DNA of 64,000 nt from Girardinichthys multiradiatus (lineage: Eukaryota; Chordata; Actinopteri; Cyprinodontiformes; Goodeidae), in contig NC_061804.1 of the NCBI RefSeq assembly GCF_021462225.1, positions 39,287,475 through 39,351,474 on the forward strand, written 5' to 3'. The notes below the pieces were generated by a model. The model did no database searches. It saw only the letters and a list, made by a program, of their open reading frames with translations, and was not told where the DNA came from. Shown here in pieces: positions 59,101-64,000 of this stretch. The translations under genes were made by a program, and so were the position numbers. Numbering within the stretch: position 1 is the first letter of the stretch; every line of letters starts with the position of its first letter.

Positions 59101-61387
59101 ATTAACTTTTCCCTGCACTACCTCAGAGAAAACCTTCTCATTTCCCCTGGTTTCATGACCAAACAGTGAACAGCAGTCTGTTCACGTCACTTGTAGTCCC
59201 TACTCAGCCCCAGTCGTACCTGCTACTGAGTAGGTCCCAGAAAAGCAGGTACTGGGCCAGAAAACGCAGTAATTGAAATGCTCGCAAAACAGGTTGAATG
59301 GAGTGGAGCCGGCCCAAATAGAGCCCGTGTAAAAGGGGCATAAGACGCGTATTATCAACTTACGCTTCGAAAACACACAAGAAAGACGTTAACATTATGC
59401 TTTTTGATGTTAAAAAATCTCTTTAAACATCCAGAATGCAATACGCAGGTGACCTTACAGGGGCAGCTAGCACTGTATTGATGTTAAGTGAACCACAAAT
59501 GGCTGAGCTTTTGACACGTTGATGTTGGAACTCTTTGCTTTAGCTGCAGGTGCATCCTTTGTTACAACTGTTCATGTGTTTACTAAAGACATGTTGTATA
59601 ATTACTTTGGAATCAAAAAAATTATGTTTTTTTTTTCTTTTGTAAAATAGATTTAATTGTTTACTTGCATTTTCTCTTTCATGTTATTACTTATAAAATA
59701 AGCTTAAGTATTTAAATGAAAAATCTGCAGAAAGTGCCAATTTGTTATCTGATTATTTTGCAGAGGATTTGATAGAAAACTCAATTACTAAAATAATTGT
59801 TAGCTGTAGCCCTATTCTGGTTGCATAGATGGGGTTTTACTGTGAAGTCTGTCTTTTCTAAGCGTAGATTTTGTGCCAAAGATTCCAGCAAGGAGTGTCT
59901 TTCTATTCTTCTTTCTCCTCTTGTATATTTGTAGTTATCTCCCATTTTCTCAGGTTGTCCACGGAGTCGGTCTGTAACCTGCCTTTGTAGATCCACTATG
60001 GATATTTTCCACTTCCTCTGCTACCACTCAAAAGGCATTGCTCAAAGTGATAAAACACTGATAGTGCCACTGTCTGCATCAGTTTAAAAACACGCACTAT
60101 GTTTACACGTGCTTGACTTGACATTGTCAAGTTGAAGTTAGGGGTTGCCAAGCAAACCAAAATGGAGATGCTGCATGTGGAAAAACTCCTCACCCATCCT
60201 GAATTAAGTGGGAAATTAGCTGCCAGGCCCTACTAATTTAATGGTCTTGATGAACTGATCATCAGCAGGGGTAACCACCTCTATAAAAGCAGGAGTTGGG
60301 GCTGTTTTTTTGGTTTGTAGCATCCAGATTTGTTTGTTATAACACAATGCTAGGGAGAAAATATATCCAGAATAACCATAGAGCAGCAAATGTTGCTGCT
60401 TATCAGTCTGGAATGGGTCATTTCCAAACTATTTGAGCTCTATCATGCGACAGAAAATAACCCTAAGGTGTTTAGTTTTAGAAACCAAGTAAAGACAAAA
60501 TCATTTTTATTATTTTCTGAAATGTCACATTTGTTGTTTTTTTTTTACAATTGTATCTTCTCTTTACTGGTACTGAATTTCTAAGGATAATGTCACAACA
60601 ATAGGAGGCATCAGATTAGATAATTGGTATGTCCACACAGTTTAGGGCTCTGCAACGTTATTTAAAAAAGTTCAATATTTTCTTAAACTGAAGTGATTGA
60701 CTGAATACTGGCAATGCTCAGTGCAGAATATTCAGGTTGGTTGATTTTAAATCATATTCAGTTTGAAATTGGTCACTATATGGACACACAACTCAAATAC
60801 TCATAATTCCACAGATTTTGTAAACATTTGCAAAATCTAAGTTTGACCCCAGGCCTCATACACTTACATCTTGTCAGATGTTTGAATGTCAAAAGCCAGA
60901 ACTTCACACCACTTGACTTGCAGCCAGGCTTTCCCAGGATAGGGGCTCATTACTAACAGGTTTCACCAGTAACACTGATCTCGGGGCTCAGAGACTTGTT
61001 TTCAAGAGTCAGATCTTTCTTTCTTTTTTTTTTATTGTCATTAGTTGTTAACACTAGATTGTGGATTATTAAATGAAAGCTTCGTCTTTGTGGACATGTA
61101 TTAAATCAGTGACATGTAGGATAAGGCAACAAAAACAGTGTTTCTGGAAAACCTAGGAATTTTGGGATTTATACAAAATGCTATAAACTTAGTCTTGCAC
61201 ATGCTGAATGTTTTCCCTCAAACTCTTACACTGTGTTCCCTGTTTGTTTTCTTCGAGCAGAAGAAGGAGCGGGAATGCATGCAACTGCGTATAGCTGTGC
61301 TCCGCAGTGAGCTGCAGCGGCAGAAGAAGGCGCTTGGCAGGGAAATAGACATTCGACTGAAGGAGAGTGCACAGCTACAGAAGAAAG
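17027..61387 (+). CDS. uvrag: UV radiation resistance-associated protein, exons 1-8 (3' partial)
   Basis: UVRAG is a subunit of the Beclin 1-VPS34-VPS15 class III PI3-kinase complex II, acting in autophagosome maturation and endosomal traffic. Eight coding exons fit with continuous phase: 17027-17131, 20869-20986, 24229-24263, 25387-25548, 31723-31797, 31916-32001, 51432-51537 and 61261-61387, giving 271 residues plus one base of the next codon. Seen in order: a low-complexity N-terminus ending [10 protein letters not shown], a C2 domain from exon 2 to exon 5 ([51 protein letters not shown]), then the coiled-coil that pairs with Beclin 1 ([20 protein letters not shown] and [13 protein letters not shown]). 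Human UVRAG is about 699 residues, so well over half of the protein lies beyond the window. The start is the only ATG in frame after the upstream stops. Adjacent to dgat2 as in human. Confidence 0.96.
17132..20868 (+). other. uvrag intron 1; nothing recognised
   Basis: The first about 200 bases remain CpG-rich. The remainder is ordinary intron. Chance frames up to 103 codons (17635-17946) have no family resemblance. No transposon was recognised here, unlike the later introns. Confidence 0.55.
20869..20986 (+). CDS. uvrag: uvrag coding exon 2 (start of C2 domain)
   Basis: Acceptor ctaacag and donor gtcagt. Encodes [20 protein letters not shown] and [19 protein letters not shown], nearly identical to human RRLRHLRNIAARNIV. 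Confidence 0.96.
20987..21652 (+). other. uvrag intron 2, first part; nothing recognised
   Basis: Ordinary AT-rich intron up to the transposon that begins at 21653. Confidence 0.5.
22490..23026 (+). mobile_element. Internally deleted Tc1-like element nested in relic F
   Basis: 537 bp. The left end CAGTACTGTGCCAAGGTTTT mirrors the right end AAACTTTTGCTCAGTACTG, and both inner flanks carry CAGGTGT and the motif AAAGAATG. Only the transposase C-terminus remains. The 3' flank keeps TA while the 5' flank reads CA, consistent with a mutated target duplication. Confidence 0.78.
22667..22897 (+). pseudogene. Tc1 transposase C-terminal remnant
   Basis: An open frame of 76 codons with the [17 protein letters not shown] motif (equivalent to [11 protein letters not shown], including the catalytic Glu) and the C-terminal tail KAKGGHTKY. 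The first two catalytic Asp and the DNA-binding region are deleted. Confidence 0.8.
23336..24228 (+). other. uvrag intron 2, last part; nothing recognised
   Basis: Ordinary intron. A run of 18 A lies nearby at 23184-23201, inside relic F. No gene seen. Confidence 0.5.
24229..24263 (+). CDS. uvrag: uvrag coding exon 3 (35 bp micro-exon)
   Basis: Acceptor tggcag and donor gtgagt. Completes the split Asp codon and encodes [11 protein letters not shown], matching human FYRSEVIKNSL. Confidence 0.95.
24264..25386 (+). other. uvrag intron 3; nothing recognised
   Basis: No repeat, exon or RNA gene identified. Confidence 0.5.
25387..25548 (+). CDS. uvrag: uvrag coding exon 4 (C2 domain core)
   Basis: Acceptor tcccag and donor gtcagc. 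54 codons, [20 protein letters not shown] then [20 protein letters not shown] and [14 protein letters not shown]. An internal GTCAGC after TGGAAG, at about 25512, could act as a second donor but would cut the domain. Confidence 0.96.
25980..27046 (-). mobile_element. LINE R1, 3' part (reverse transcriptase remnants)
   Basis: Non-LTR retrotransposon on the - strand. Remnant frames include [14 protein letters not shown] (the YADD-type RT box, here FVDD), [18 protein letters not shown] and [16 protein letters not shown], in order from high to low coordinate with frameshifts. The 3' end at 25985-26030 has the tail text ACTTGTGTAATGACAGTAAA followed by short ATTC repeats, typical of fish LINEs. 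The upstream part of the same element resumes at 28800. Confidence 0.78.
27432..27480 (-). repeat. LINE-type 3' tail with polyadenylation signal
   Basis: On the - strand: CTAATTTCCCCTCGGGGATC, then AATAAAG, then repeated TTGAA units. This sequence is widespread at the ends of fish retroposons (recalled), and marks the 3' end of the unit with the 197-codon ORF. Confidence 0.65.
27884..28129 (-). other. Open frame directly downstream of the 197-codon ORF
   Basis: An 81-codon frame begins at a TTG just past the stop of the larger ORF, with no ATG. It reads [20 protein letters not shown] and a hydrophobic patch [13 protein letters not shown]. It may be a frameshifted continuation of the upstream protein or chance. 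Confidence 0.25.
28133..28726 (-). CDS. Unrecognised membrane and coil protein ORF in a retroposon-like unit
   Basis: I do not recognise this protein. The frame has an ATG at 28724-28726 and runs 197 codons. What can be seen: a hydrophobic, Cys-rich N-terminus (about 1-55); a second Met at 55 that may be the true start ([15 protein letters not shown]); one strong membrane segment at about 114-135 ([20 protein letters not shown]); then a basic boundary (YREIRRM) and a heptad-like helix at 139-182 ([12 protein letters not shown]). This would make a single-pass protein with a short coil on one side. Downstream, a LINE-like 3' tail ends the unit at 27432. It is longer than the chance frames nearby and looks non-random, but no homology can be tested here. 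It could be a captured host gene, a retroposon accessory frame or an old env-like relic. Confidence 0.5.
   Translation of the reverse strand: MGVAGLVLQFVVSSHTACSRWRSPAPLPYLPCFSSVSCLFFGASFCTSSKFFQNMDLVSWSLNAIDQMFSTRRQVSREPTCPDGTFFSGYTMDSRQKWRIVCLSIMSVEDVEDMYIIGCLISGFLLFGVSGYLAYREIRRMSAAVLAIVRLPGMYDGIFRSISTQTEMLRELNRRLDVILTQDRRQVAVPGLRGEME
28800..29060 (-). mobile_element. LINE R1, upstream part
   Basis: - strand RT text resumes here: [20 protein letters not shown] then [11 protein letters not shown], corresponding to the RP(V/I)AL..IMKCFERLV region found N-terminal of the RT box. Orientation and order fit LINE R1 at 25980-27046, so the two are read as one element split by an insertion. Confidence 0.7.
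29188..29342 (-). mobile_element. tRNA-derived SINE, decayed copy
   Basis: Resembles the SINE at 7437-7645: GAGAGTGGGGAAAGGAAGGG body, and the eroded promoter part AACATGGGTTGCGTGCTAAA with CCCCTGCACCACTAGCG. It lies inside the old Tc1 relic H. Confidence 0.65.
30166..31004 (+). other. uvrag intron 4, middle part; nothing recognised
   Basis: Ordinary intron sequence between two Tc1-type relics. Confidence 0.5.
31005..31455 (+). mobile_element. 5' fragment of a Tc1-like element (G)
   Basis: Starts CAGTGGGGAGAACAAGTATT and runs to the first codons of a + strand transposase at 31369 ([20 protein letters not shown]), then breaks off around 31455 just after GMGYR. The rest of the gene and the right terminal repeat are missing. 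Confidence 0.72.
31369..31450 (+). pseudogene. Tc1 transposase N-terminal fragment
   Basis: ATG at 31369 opens [20 protein letters not shown] then AGMGYRK, the first helix region of a Tc1-type transposase. Everything after it is lost. Confidence 0.7.
31723..31797 (+). CDS. uvrag: uvrag coding exon 5
   Basis: Acceptor cccacag and donor gtctga. 25 codons, [20 protein letters not shown] then DFDHK, matching human [19 protein letters not shown]. The donor GTCTGA is weak compared with the others. Confidence 0.95.
31916..32001 (+). CDS. uvrag: uvrag coding exon 6
   Basis: Acceptor tttcag and donor gtaaga, only 118 bp after exon 5. Encodes [20 protein letters not shown] and SYSVFSLL plus two bases of the next Arg codon. 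Confidence 0.95.
32002..33354 (+). other. uvrag intron 6, first part; nothing recognised
   Basis: Intron beginning. Short frames such as 32392-32589 and 32843-33157 lack family resemblance. Confidence 0.5.
33355..34922 (-). mobile_element. Degenerate Tc1-like relic I with nested hAT-like MITE
   Basis: Starts with the repeat TTTTATGTGATAGACCAACG and closes with GAGGTGTGAATACTTTG before 34922. Antisense transposase text is visible between (for example GCAAACTGCAAACGGGACTT at 34259 and CAGATCTTTGCAGCTCCTCC at 34372). Same old family as relics J, K and H. A short hAT-like element interrupts it at 33769-34094. Confidence 0.75.
33769..34094. mobile_element. hAT-like MITE nested in relic I
   Basis: About 325 bp with imperfect inverted ends, GGCTGCACAATATTAG on the left and the reverse complement of TTTTTGTGCAGC on the right. 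It is AT-rich inside with no frame. Such GGGCTGCAC-ended elements are common in fish (recalled). Relic I sequence resumes on both sides. Confidence 0.6.
34923..36399 (+). other. uvrag intron 6; nothing recognised
   Basis: Ordinary intron sequence, no gene or repeat identified. Confidence 0.45.
36400..36795 (+). mobile_element. LINE reverse transcriptase relic, + strand
   Basis: The frame at 36417-36674 holds [20 protein letters not shown] then [19 protein letters not shown], resembling the RT segment VFLDLSKAFDTVDHNLLL. Further on, at about 36740-36780, [10 protein letters not shown] resembles the YADDT box. It is frameshifted and truncated at both ends. Confidence 0.6.
37022..37310 (-). repeat. 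Dispersed repeat T2 (SINE- or LINE-tail-like)
   Basis: Reads on the - strand like the + strand repeat at 62470-62790: shared text includes CAGCTGTGGCTA.. and GGTAAGCTACATGATAGCCA here (as + strand). The family is not identified. Confidence 0.55.
37440..37800 (-). mobile_element. LINE reverse transcriptase relic, - strand
   Basis: The frame at 37566-37781 contains [20 protein letters not shown], a decayed form of the RT box ([10 protein letters not shown]). It is only a short piece, possibly the tail of an old truncated LINE. Confidence 0.55.
37885..38045 (+). repeat. Dispersed repeat V1, paired with 61650-61830
   Basis: Shares with the later copy the text GGAAGTTCTAAACTCAGCTA, then CCAGAAAAATAAACAT and TAGCTGATAAGGCA, with scattered differences and in the same orientation. 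The class is unknown; no frame. Confidence 0.55.
38165..38490 (-). pseudogene. Tc1-type transposase fragment N
   Basis: The - strand frame at 38167-38484 (105 codons) contains [20 protein letters not shown] and [13 protein letters not shown], alignable with [20 protein letters not shown] and [13 protein letters not shown] of the 1.61-kb elements, but clearly diverged. No terminal repeats were found nearby. It is a fragment of a related older family. Confidence 0.7.
39146..39373 (-). pseudogene. LINE R3 reverse transcriptase C-terminal remnant
   Basis: 75 codons with [20 protein letters not shown] then [20 protein letters not shown], typical of the region after the RT fingers and palm in fish LINEs. 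Confidence 0.7.
39467..39666 (+). repeat. Left inverted repeat of Tc1 copy C
   Basis: Pairs with 40876-41075. Confidence 0.9.
39795..40798 (+). pseudogene. Tc1 transposase pseudogene of copy C
   Basis: Starts ATGGGTAAGACTGCCGAC as in copy B, then loses one base near 39833 (GCCATATTG against GCCACTATTG), which shifts the frame. A TAG at 40043-40045 replaces the Lys codon of LRKQW. From there a 237-codon frame starting at 40085 keeps all three catalytic residues ([23 protein letters not shown]) but lacks the first DNA-binding half. Predicted inactive. Confidence 0.95.
40876..41075 (-). repeat. Right inverted repeat of Tc1 copy C
   Basis: Reverse complement of 39467-39666. Confidence 0.9.
41389..41755 (-). 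pseudogene. LINE R3 reverse transcriptase N-terminal remnant
   Basis: Two overlapping frames hold [20 protein letters not shown] (the RPISxLP..K..E..I block) and [13 protein letters not shown] (the Q.GFR...ST block), showing a frameshift between them. Confidence 0.7.
43769..46171 (+). other. uvrag intron 6, middle part; nothing recognised
   Basis: Ordinary intron with a poly-T run at about 46127-46144. Chance frames only. Confidence 0.45.
46353..46892 (-). pseudogene. LINE Q2 reverse transcriptase, C-terminal part
   Basis: 179 codons matching the end of the Q1 frame, with a deletion before [20 protein letters not shown]. Confidence 0.75.
46956..47477 (-). pseudogene. LINE Q2 reverse transcriptase, palm part
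   Basis: 173 codons with [37 protein letters not shown] and YADDTQLYV, i.e. RT blocks including the catalytic Asp residues. The frame then shifts into the one at 46353-46892. Confidence 0.78.
47481..48939 (+). other. uvrag intron 6; nothing recognised
   Basis: A 152-codon - strand frame at 47861-48319 is the longest here, but it has no motif or homology I can name and is treated as chance. Confidence 0.4.
48940..49800 (-). mobile_element. Degenerate Tc1-like relic O
   Basis: Antisense transposase and leader text typical of fish Tc1 elements: GATTCTGCCACCACCGTACT at 49400, then ATGTTTGTTTCATCAAACCA at 49505 (opposite the SDE region), then AACTTCACAACATCTTTTGT. Heavily decayed. The ends are not defined. 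Confidence 0.65.
49860..49925 (+). repeat. LINE or SINE 3' tail fragment
   Basis: GAAATGTGCTATATAAATAA then ACTTGCCTTAC resembles the + strand version of the tails at Q1 and Q2. It is isolated with no body attached. Confidence 0.4.
49926..51431 (+). other. uvrag intron 6, last part; nothing recognised
   Basis: Ordinary intron ending at the acceptor of exon 7. Confidence 0.45.
51432..51537 (+). CDS. uvrag: uvrag coding exon 7 (coiled-coil)
   Basis: Acceptor tggcag and donor gtgagc, after a 19.4-kb intron. Encodes [20 protein letters not shown] and [15 protein letters not shown], the first part of the Beclin 1-binding coiled coil. Confidence 0.95.
52009..53265 (+). mobile_element. Tc1/mariner element E, DD36E type (1257 bp)
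   Basis: Lies between TA at 52007-52008 and TA at 53266-53267. Short inverted ends of about 30-40 bp: left CAGGGGTTGGACAATGAAAC, right the reverse complement CAAGGGTTGGACAATGAAAC, both followed by TGAAACACCTG. The transposase is on the + strand. This compact layout differs from the 200-bp repeats of copies A-D. Located in uvrag intron 7. Confidence 0.93.
52195..53213 (+). pseudogene. DD36E transposase with a frameshifted N-terminus
   Basis: The natural ATG at 52195 reads [17 protein letters not shown] and meets TGA at 52246-52248. From 52245 the next frame is open for 322 codons ([20 protein letters not shown]..) to TAA-type end at 53213, with no ATG before 52299. The catalytic triad is present: FSDESTF, then [10 protein letters not shown], then [11 protein letters not shown], with 36 residues between the second Asp and the Glu. 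DD36E spacing is that of the Incomer group of Tc1/mariner elements (recalled). The helix-turn-helix before residue 20 is cut by the shift, so this copy is probably dead, although the rest is clean. Confidence 0.88.
53430..54715 (+). mobile_element. Degenerate Tc1-like element P
   Basis: + strand transposase in pieces: the frame at 53429-53752 holds [20 protein letters not shown] (DNA-binding region); 54090-54190 reads [20 protein letters not shown] (first Asp lost, as D/E to G/K changes); 54390-54440 covers the [13 protein letters not shown] region (second Asp kept); and 54430-54708 holds [19 protein letters not shown] (Glu kept) to the tail NNSGHTNY. Frameshifts separate the pieces. Terminal repeats were not identified. 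Confidence 0.75.
54716..57000 (+). other. uvrag intron 7, middle part; mostly unrecognised
   Basis: Contains two copies of TCTAATAATAAGCATCAG (55124 and 55446) and a run of G at 55979-55989. No gene seen. Confidence 0.45.
57000..57233 (-). other. Unassigned acidic open frame, possible exon fragment
   Basis: On the - strand a frame opens after the stop at 57234-57236 and runs about 77 codons to TAA at 57000, without an initiating ATG at its start. It reads like coding sequence ([20 protein letters not shown], then [19 protein letters not shown]), with a charged, helix-prone composition. A plausible acceptor (CTTGATCCAG) ends just before the frame. No family is recognised. It could be a piece of an old retroelement or gene fragment, or chance. 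Confidence 0.25.
57234..60199 (+). other. uvrag intron 7; unrecognised, includes short repeats
   Basis: Holds a 33-bp near-direct repeat (57886 and 58274) and a likely decayed MITE around 59150-59345. No gene seen. Confidence 0.4.
59150..59345. repeat. Possible short DNA-transposon derivative
   Basis: Compact segment with internal dyads (TACCTGCTACTGAGTAGGTC against GCAGGTACTGGGCC) ending GTGTAAAAGGGGCATAAGACG, which resembles fish non-autonomous elements I recall. Ends and family are uncertain. Confidence 0.3.
60200..60480 (+). mobile_element. Tc1-like relic S, 5' end of transposase
   Basis: Leader text CTGATCATCAGCAGGGGTAA, then CTCTATAAAAGCAGGAG, then a decayed transposase start (AGCAAATGTTGCTGCTTATC, then GGAATGGGTCATTTCCAAAC), as in a separate fish Tc1 family. 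Truncated after about 60480. Confidence 0.5.
60481..61260 (+). other. uvrag intron 7, last part; nothing recognised
   Basis: Ordinary intron up to the acceptor of exon 8. Confidence 0.5.
61261..61387 (+). CDS. uvrag: uvrag coding exon 8 (coiled-coil)
   Basis: Acceptor gagcag and donor gtaaat. Encodes [40 protein letters not shown] and KK plus one base of the next codon, matching human [15 protein letters not shown]. The next exon is outside the window. Confidence 0.95.
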
Positions 61388-62464
61388 GTAAATCGAATTG
61401 AAGGAAACCAAAACCACTTCACTATATACAAATAAGTTTTAAAATTGAGACCAAGGTTACAGCGGGGCTATGCAATGATTTTAACTGCATATATATGTAA
61501 GAAATAGTGATGTCAAAATTATCTATACTTCGATCTAATTGCCACCAGAAAAATACATTCTTCAAAGTAACTCATTTACATCAATATAAAAAAAGCTTAC
61601 CCATTTACATTTGTCCAAATTGTCACACTTTTTCACGCAGCAGCGCTGCAACAACAGAGACACTCAGCCCCTGCCCTATTCACAGCCGATCATCTGACCA
61701 CAACATGGAGCTGCTGCTGGAGGTTTTAAACTCTGCTAACGTAGTATATCAGAGTTCATCCAGAAAAATAAACATATGCCACCCTTTTTAGCCGACAAGG
61801 CAAGCACAACATCGTTGTTCAGAGGAACTTACCCTTTGAGACGGACAGACAGAAAAAAAACGTCACTATTAATTGTGCACAGAGTGGGTAGAGTGGCCAA
61901 AACTTGTTCTCAGAGCAGGATAATTTCAATTTATTTATATTTCAGTAGAGGCAACATGCAATTGTCTAATAAATCCCTGAAGTGAAAGTCAAAAAGTATT
62001 TGGTATAAAGGCTAGTCAAATATTGGGTAAATGTTTGATCTTAACCTCTGATTTATTTTGCACAACAATTCTGGGTTCTTTTTAGTTAAGAACAAAAAAT
62101 ATAATTAATTACAATGTGACAATGTTTTAAATGACTTAATTAGGGAAAACCAAATAAGTAGGGGGACAATTATGCCCTCCTAGTGTTATGCTGTCTACAA
62201 CGTAACACTCGGAATTAACTTGGGTTAAGAGTAAATATTGTTTATTTATGTATGTACCTTTTGATGCAGTCATGTAATTATTTTATATTATTATAATGGC
62301 TTTTCTGTATTGTGCCACTGTGCGCTTCCAATTGATTGTCAATTTGATGTTGATGCAAATACCTTTTTTTTTACTGAGAGACAAATAAGCTGGTTTGTTT
62401 CGTTGCTTCACTATTTAGTAGGTGGCTGAGCCGTCAGCTGATAAACATTTTCCTGCTTTAACTC
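61388..62464 (+). other. uvrag intron 8, first part
   Basis: Ordinary intron apart from repeat V2 inside it. Confidence 0.5.
61650..61830 (+). repeat. Dispersed repeat V2, paired with 37885-38045
   Basis: Same orientation and order of blocks as V1: GGAGGTTTTAAACTCTGCTA, then CCAGAAAAATAAACATATGC, then TAGCCGACAAGGCA. Family unknown. Confidence 0.55.
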
Positions 62465-62790
62465 ATACCACAGTAGAACCATGTTTTGCGTGGTTTGGAG
62501 CATCGCACCTGAGAAATCCTTTCCTGCCCGTCTGTGTCTCAGGGAAAGAGACAAACGTGCGCCTTGCATCCTGATGGTAGTCAGGCAAGGCAGGTGGTGC
62601 CGATTGTATGGCAGCCTTACCTCTGTCAGTCTGCTCCAGGGCAGCTGTGGCTACAGTGTAGCTTACCATTGTCAGTGTGTGAATGTGTGTATGAATGGTT
62701 GGATGACTGATTGTAGTGTGAAGCACTTTGGGGTCCTTGGGGACTTGAAAATGTGCTATACAAGTGCAGGCCATTTACCAACCATAAACT
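62465..62790 (+). repeat. Dispersed repeat T1 (SINE- or LINE-tail-like)
   Basis: Runs from ACAGTAGAACCATG to GCTATACAAGTGCAGGCCAT. The segment CAGCTGTGGCTACAGTGTAG and the GTGTGTGAATGTGTGTATGA run are common fish repeat text (recalled). The opposite-strand copy is T2. Confidence 0.55.
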
Positions 62791-63779
62791 GCAATTAAAC
62801 AGCGATTCTACAATGTTTTGAGTCAGGGGACTTAATATTAAAATACCTTTAAAACTTGGTCCTAAAAGAATTGACTCATCATGAGTAACTTAAAAAGGAG
62901 ATTTTTATTGAAATCTCACAACTACAGTAAAGCTTTGAACACTTGACTGCAGTTCTAGGACTGTGTGTCTGTTATATTGTCTTTATTCTGAAAGTACAGA
63001 AAAGTACAGCAGTGTGTTATGTTCAGAAAATATAAATCACTTGCCTGGTCAGAGGGTCGCAACCAGTCCACACCATCATTTACAGAATTTTAGACCATCT
63101 CTATAGTTCATGCAGTTTGCTCCAGGCTGCCTAAAGAGACGCATTTGTCCAGAGGCATCACTTTTAACCCTGTGAGGTCAGCAGGTCGTGGCTCTGATTT
63201 CTGATAGCTGAGGAGCACTTTTACTGCTGTGGTTGGAGTTCATAACAACAAAAATACAGTGTTGGTAAAACCTGACAAATATTACGGTACTATACAAAGG
63301 TGACTTCACTGTAATCACAATGCTATTTAATTTTATCTCTAAGAAGGCAGACTATGTATCTTATTATTATTTTGTTTTATTTGTGATACTCACAAAATGT
63401 GAAGATCTTTTGGCTTACTAATTTTTCAAATGTATACAATAAGGTTTGACTCATTTTTTTAAACAAAATTTAACAATATAACAGCAGATTTTTAGACTAT
63501 TCCACATGTACTGGAATGCGTTGCATCCTTTCCTAATTCTTTGTTTGAAGTCTCTTTGCTTTTGCTTGTCTCATTTTGTTTGACTACAACTAGTTACAGA
63601 GGTACTACATCTAGAAATGTACTTCTAGACGTAGTTTCACTGCATCACATCCTCCGTGCACAAGCTTCATTGTTCTAATGTTGTTTTCTGTCTGCTGAGC
63701 CTGCTGTGTCATTTGGAGGTTAATTGAATATACAGTAAACATTATATATCGTCAATGGAAGTATGTGTTTTGACATCTA
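62791..63779 (+). other. uvrag intron 8, later part; nothing recognised
   Basis: No exon continuing uvrag, no RNA gene and no repeat was recognised before Tc1 copy D. Confidence 0.5.
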
Positions 63780-64000
63780 CAGGTCCTTCTCAAAATATTA
63801 GCATATTGTGATAAAGTTCATTATTTTCCATAATGTTATGATGAAAATTTAACATTCATATATTTTAGATTCATTGCACACTAACTGAAATATTTCAGGT
63901 CTTTTATTGTCTTAATATGGATGATTTTGGCATACAGCTCATGAAAACCCAAAATTCCTATCTCACAAAATTAGCATATCATTAAAAGGGTCTCTAAACG
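63780..64000 (+). mobile_element. Tc1-like element, copy D (cut by window end)
   Basis: Starts CAGGTCCTTCTCAAAATATT after TA at 63778-63779 and matches the left inverted repeat plus the first bases of copy C (…CATTAAAAGGGTCTCTAAACG), so its transposase should point to the + strand. The body lies outside the window. Confidence 0.95.

Noticed and set aside
61388..63779. Next uvrag exon
   Set aside because: No segment matched the sequence expected after the coiled-coil exon with correct phase and splice sites.

Overview
This window reads as a piece of a teleost fish chromosome. It is AT-rich, its genes have introns with GT/AG junctions, and it is densely filled with Tc1/mariner, hAT-like, LINE and SINE elements of types common in ray-finned fish. 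I cannot name the species from sequence alone.

Two host genes lie on the + strand, head to tail. Positions 1151-9974 hold the last seven coding exons of dgat2 (ER diacylglycerol O-acyltransferase 2, the final step of triacylglycerol synthesis); its first exon lies upstream of the window or was not found. Positions 17027-61387 hold the first eight coding exons of uvrag (the UVRAG subunit of the Beclin 1-VPS34 PI3-kinase complex, autophagy and endosomal trafficking); the remaining exons lie beyond position 64000. DGAT2 and UVRAG are also adjacent and in the same orientation on human 11q13.5, so this is an old vertebrate gene pair rather than a functional operon. All splice junctions were placed by reading-frame continuity and similarity to the human proteins as remembered.

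Almost everything else is transposon-derived. Four copies of one 1.61-kb Tc1-like element (A 10610-12219, B 13894-15503, C 39467-41075, D from 63780) have 200-bp inverted repeats of the IR/DR type. Copy B keeps an uninterrupted 334-residue DD34E transposase, while A and C are broken and D runs off the window. A second family at 52009-53265 has DD36E spacing and a frameshifted start. At least ten older Tc1-type relics are spread through the introns.

Nesting is common. Copy B sits inside an older Tc1 relic. Copy C sits inside a LINE that still shows its 5' end, endonuclease and reverse transcriptase. A deleted Tc1 sits inside another at 21653-23335. An old Tc1 relic at 25882-30165 contains a LINE, which in turn contains a foreign insertion carrying a 197-codon open frame (28133-28726, - strand) for a membrane-anchored, coil-forming protein that I do not recognise. 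That frame is the best candidate for something undescribed. The 19.4-kb intron 6 and 9.7-kb intron 7 of uvrag hold much of this load.

I saw no CRISPR array, operon, rRNA or convincing free-standing tRNA gene.
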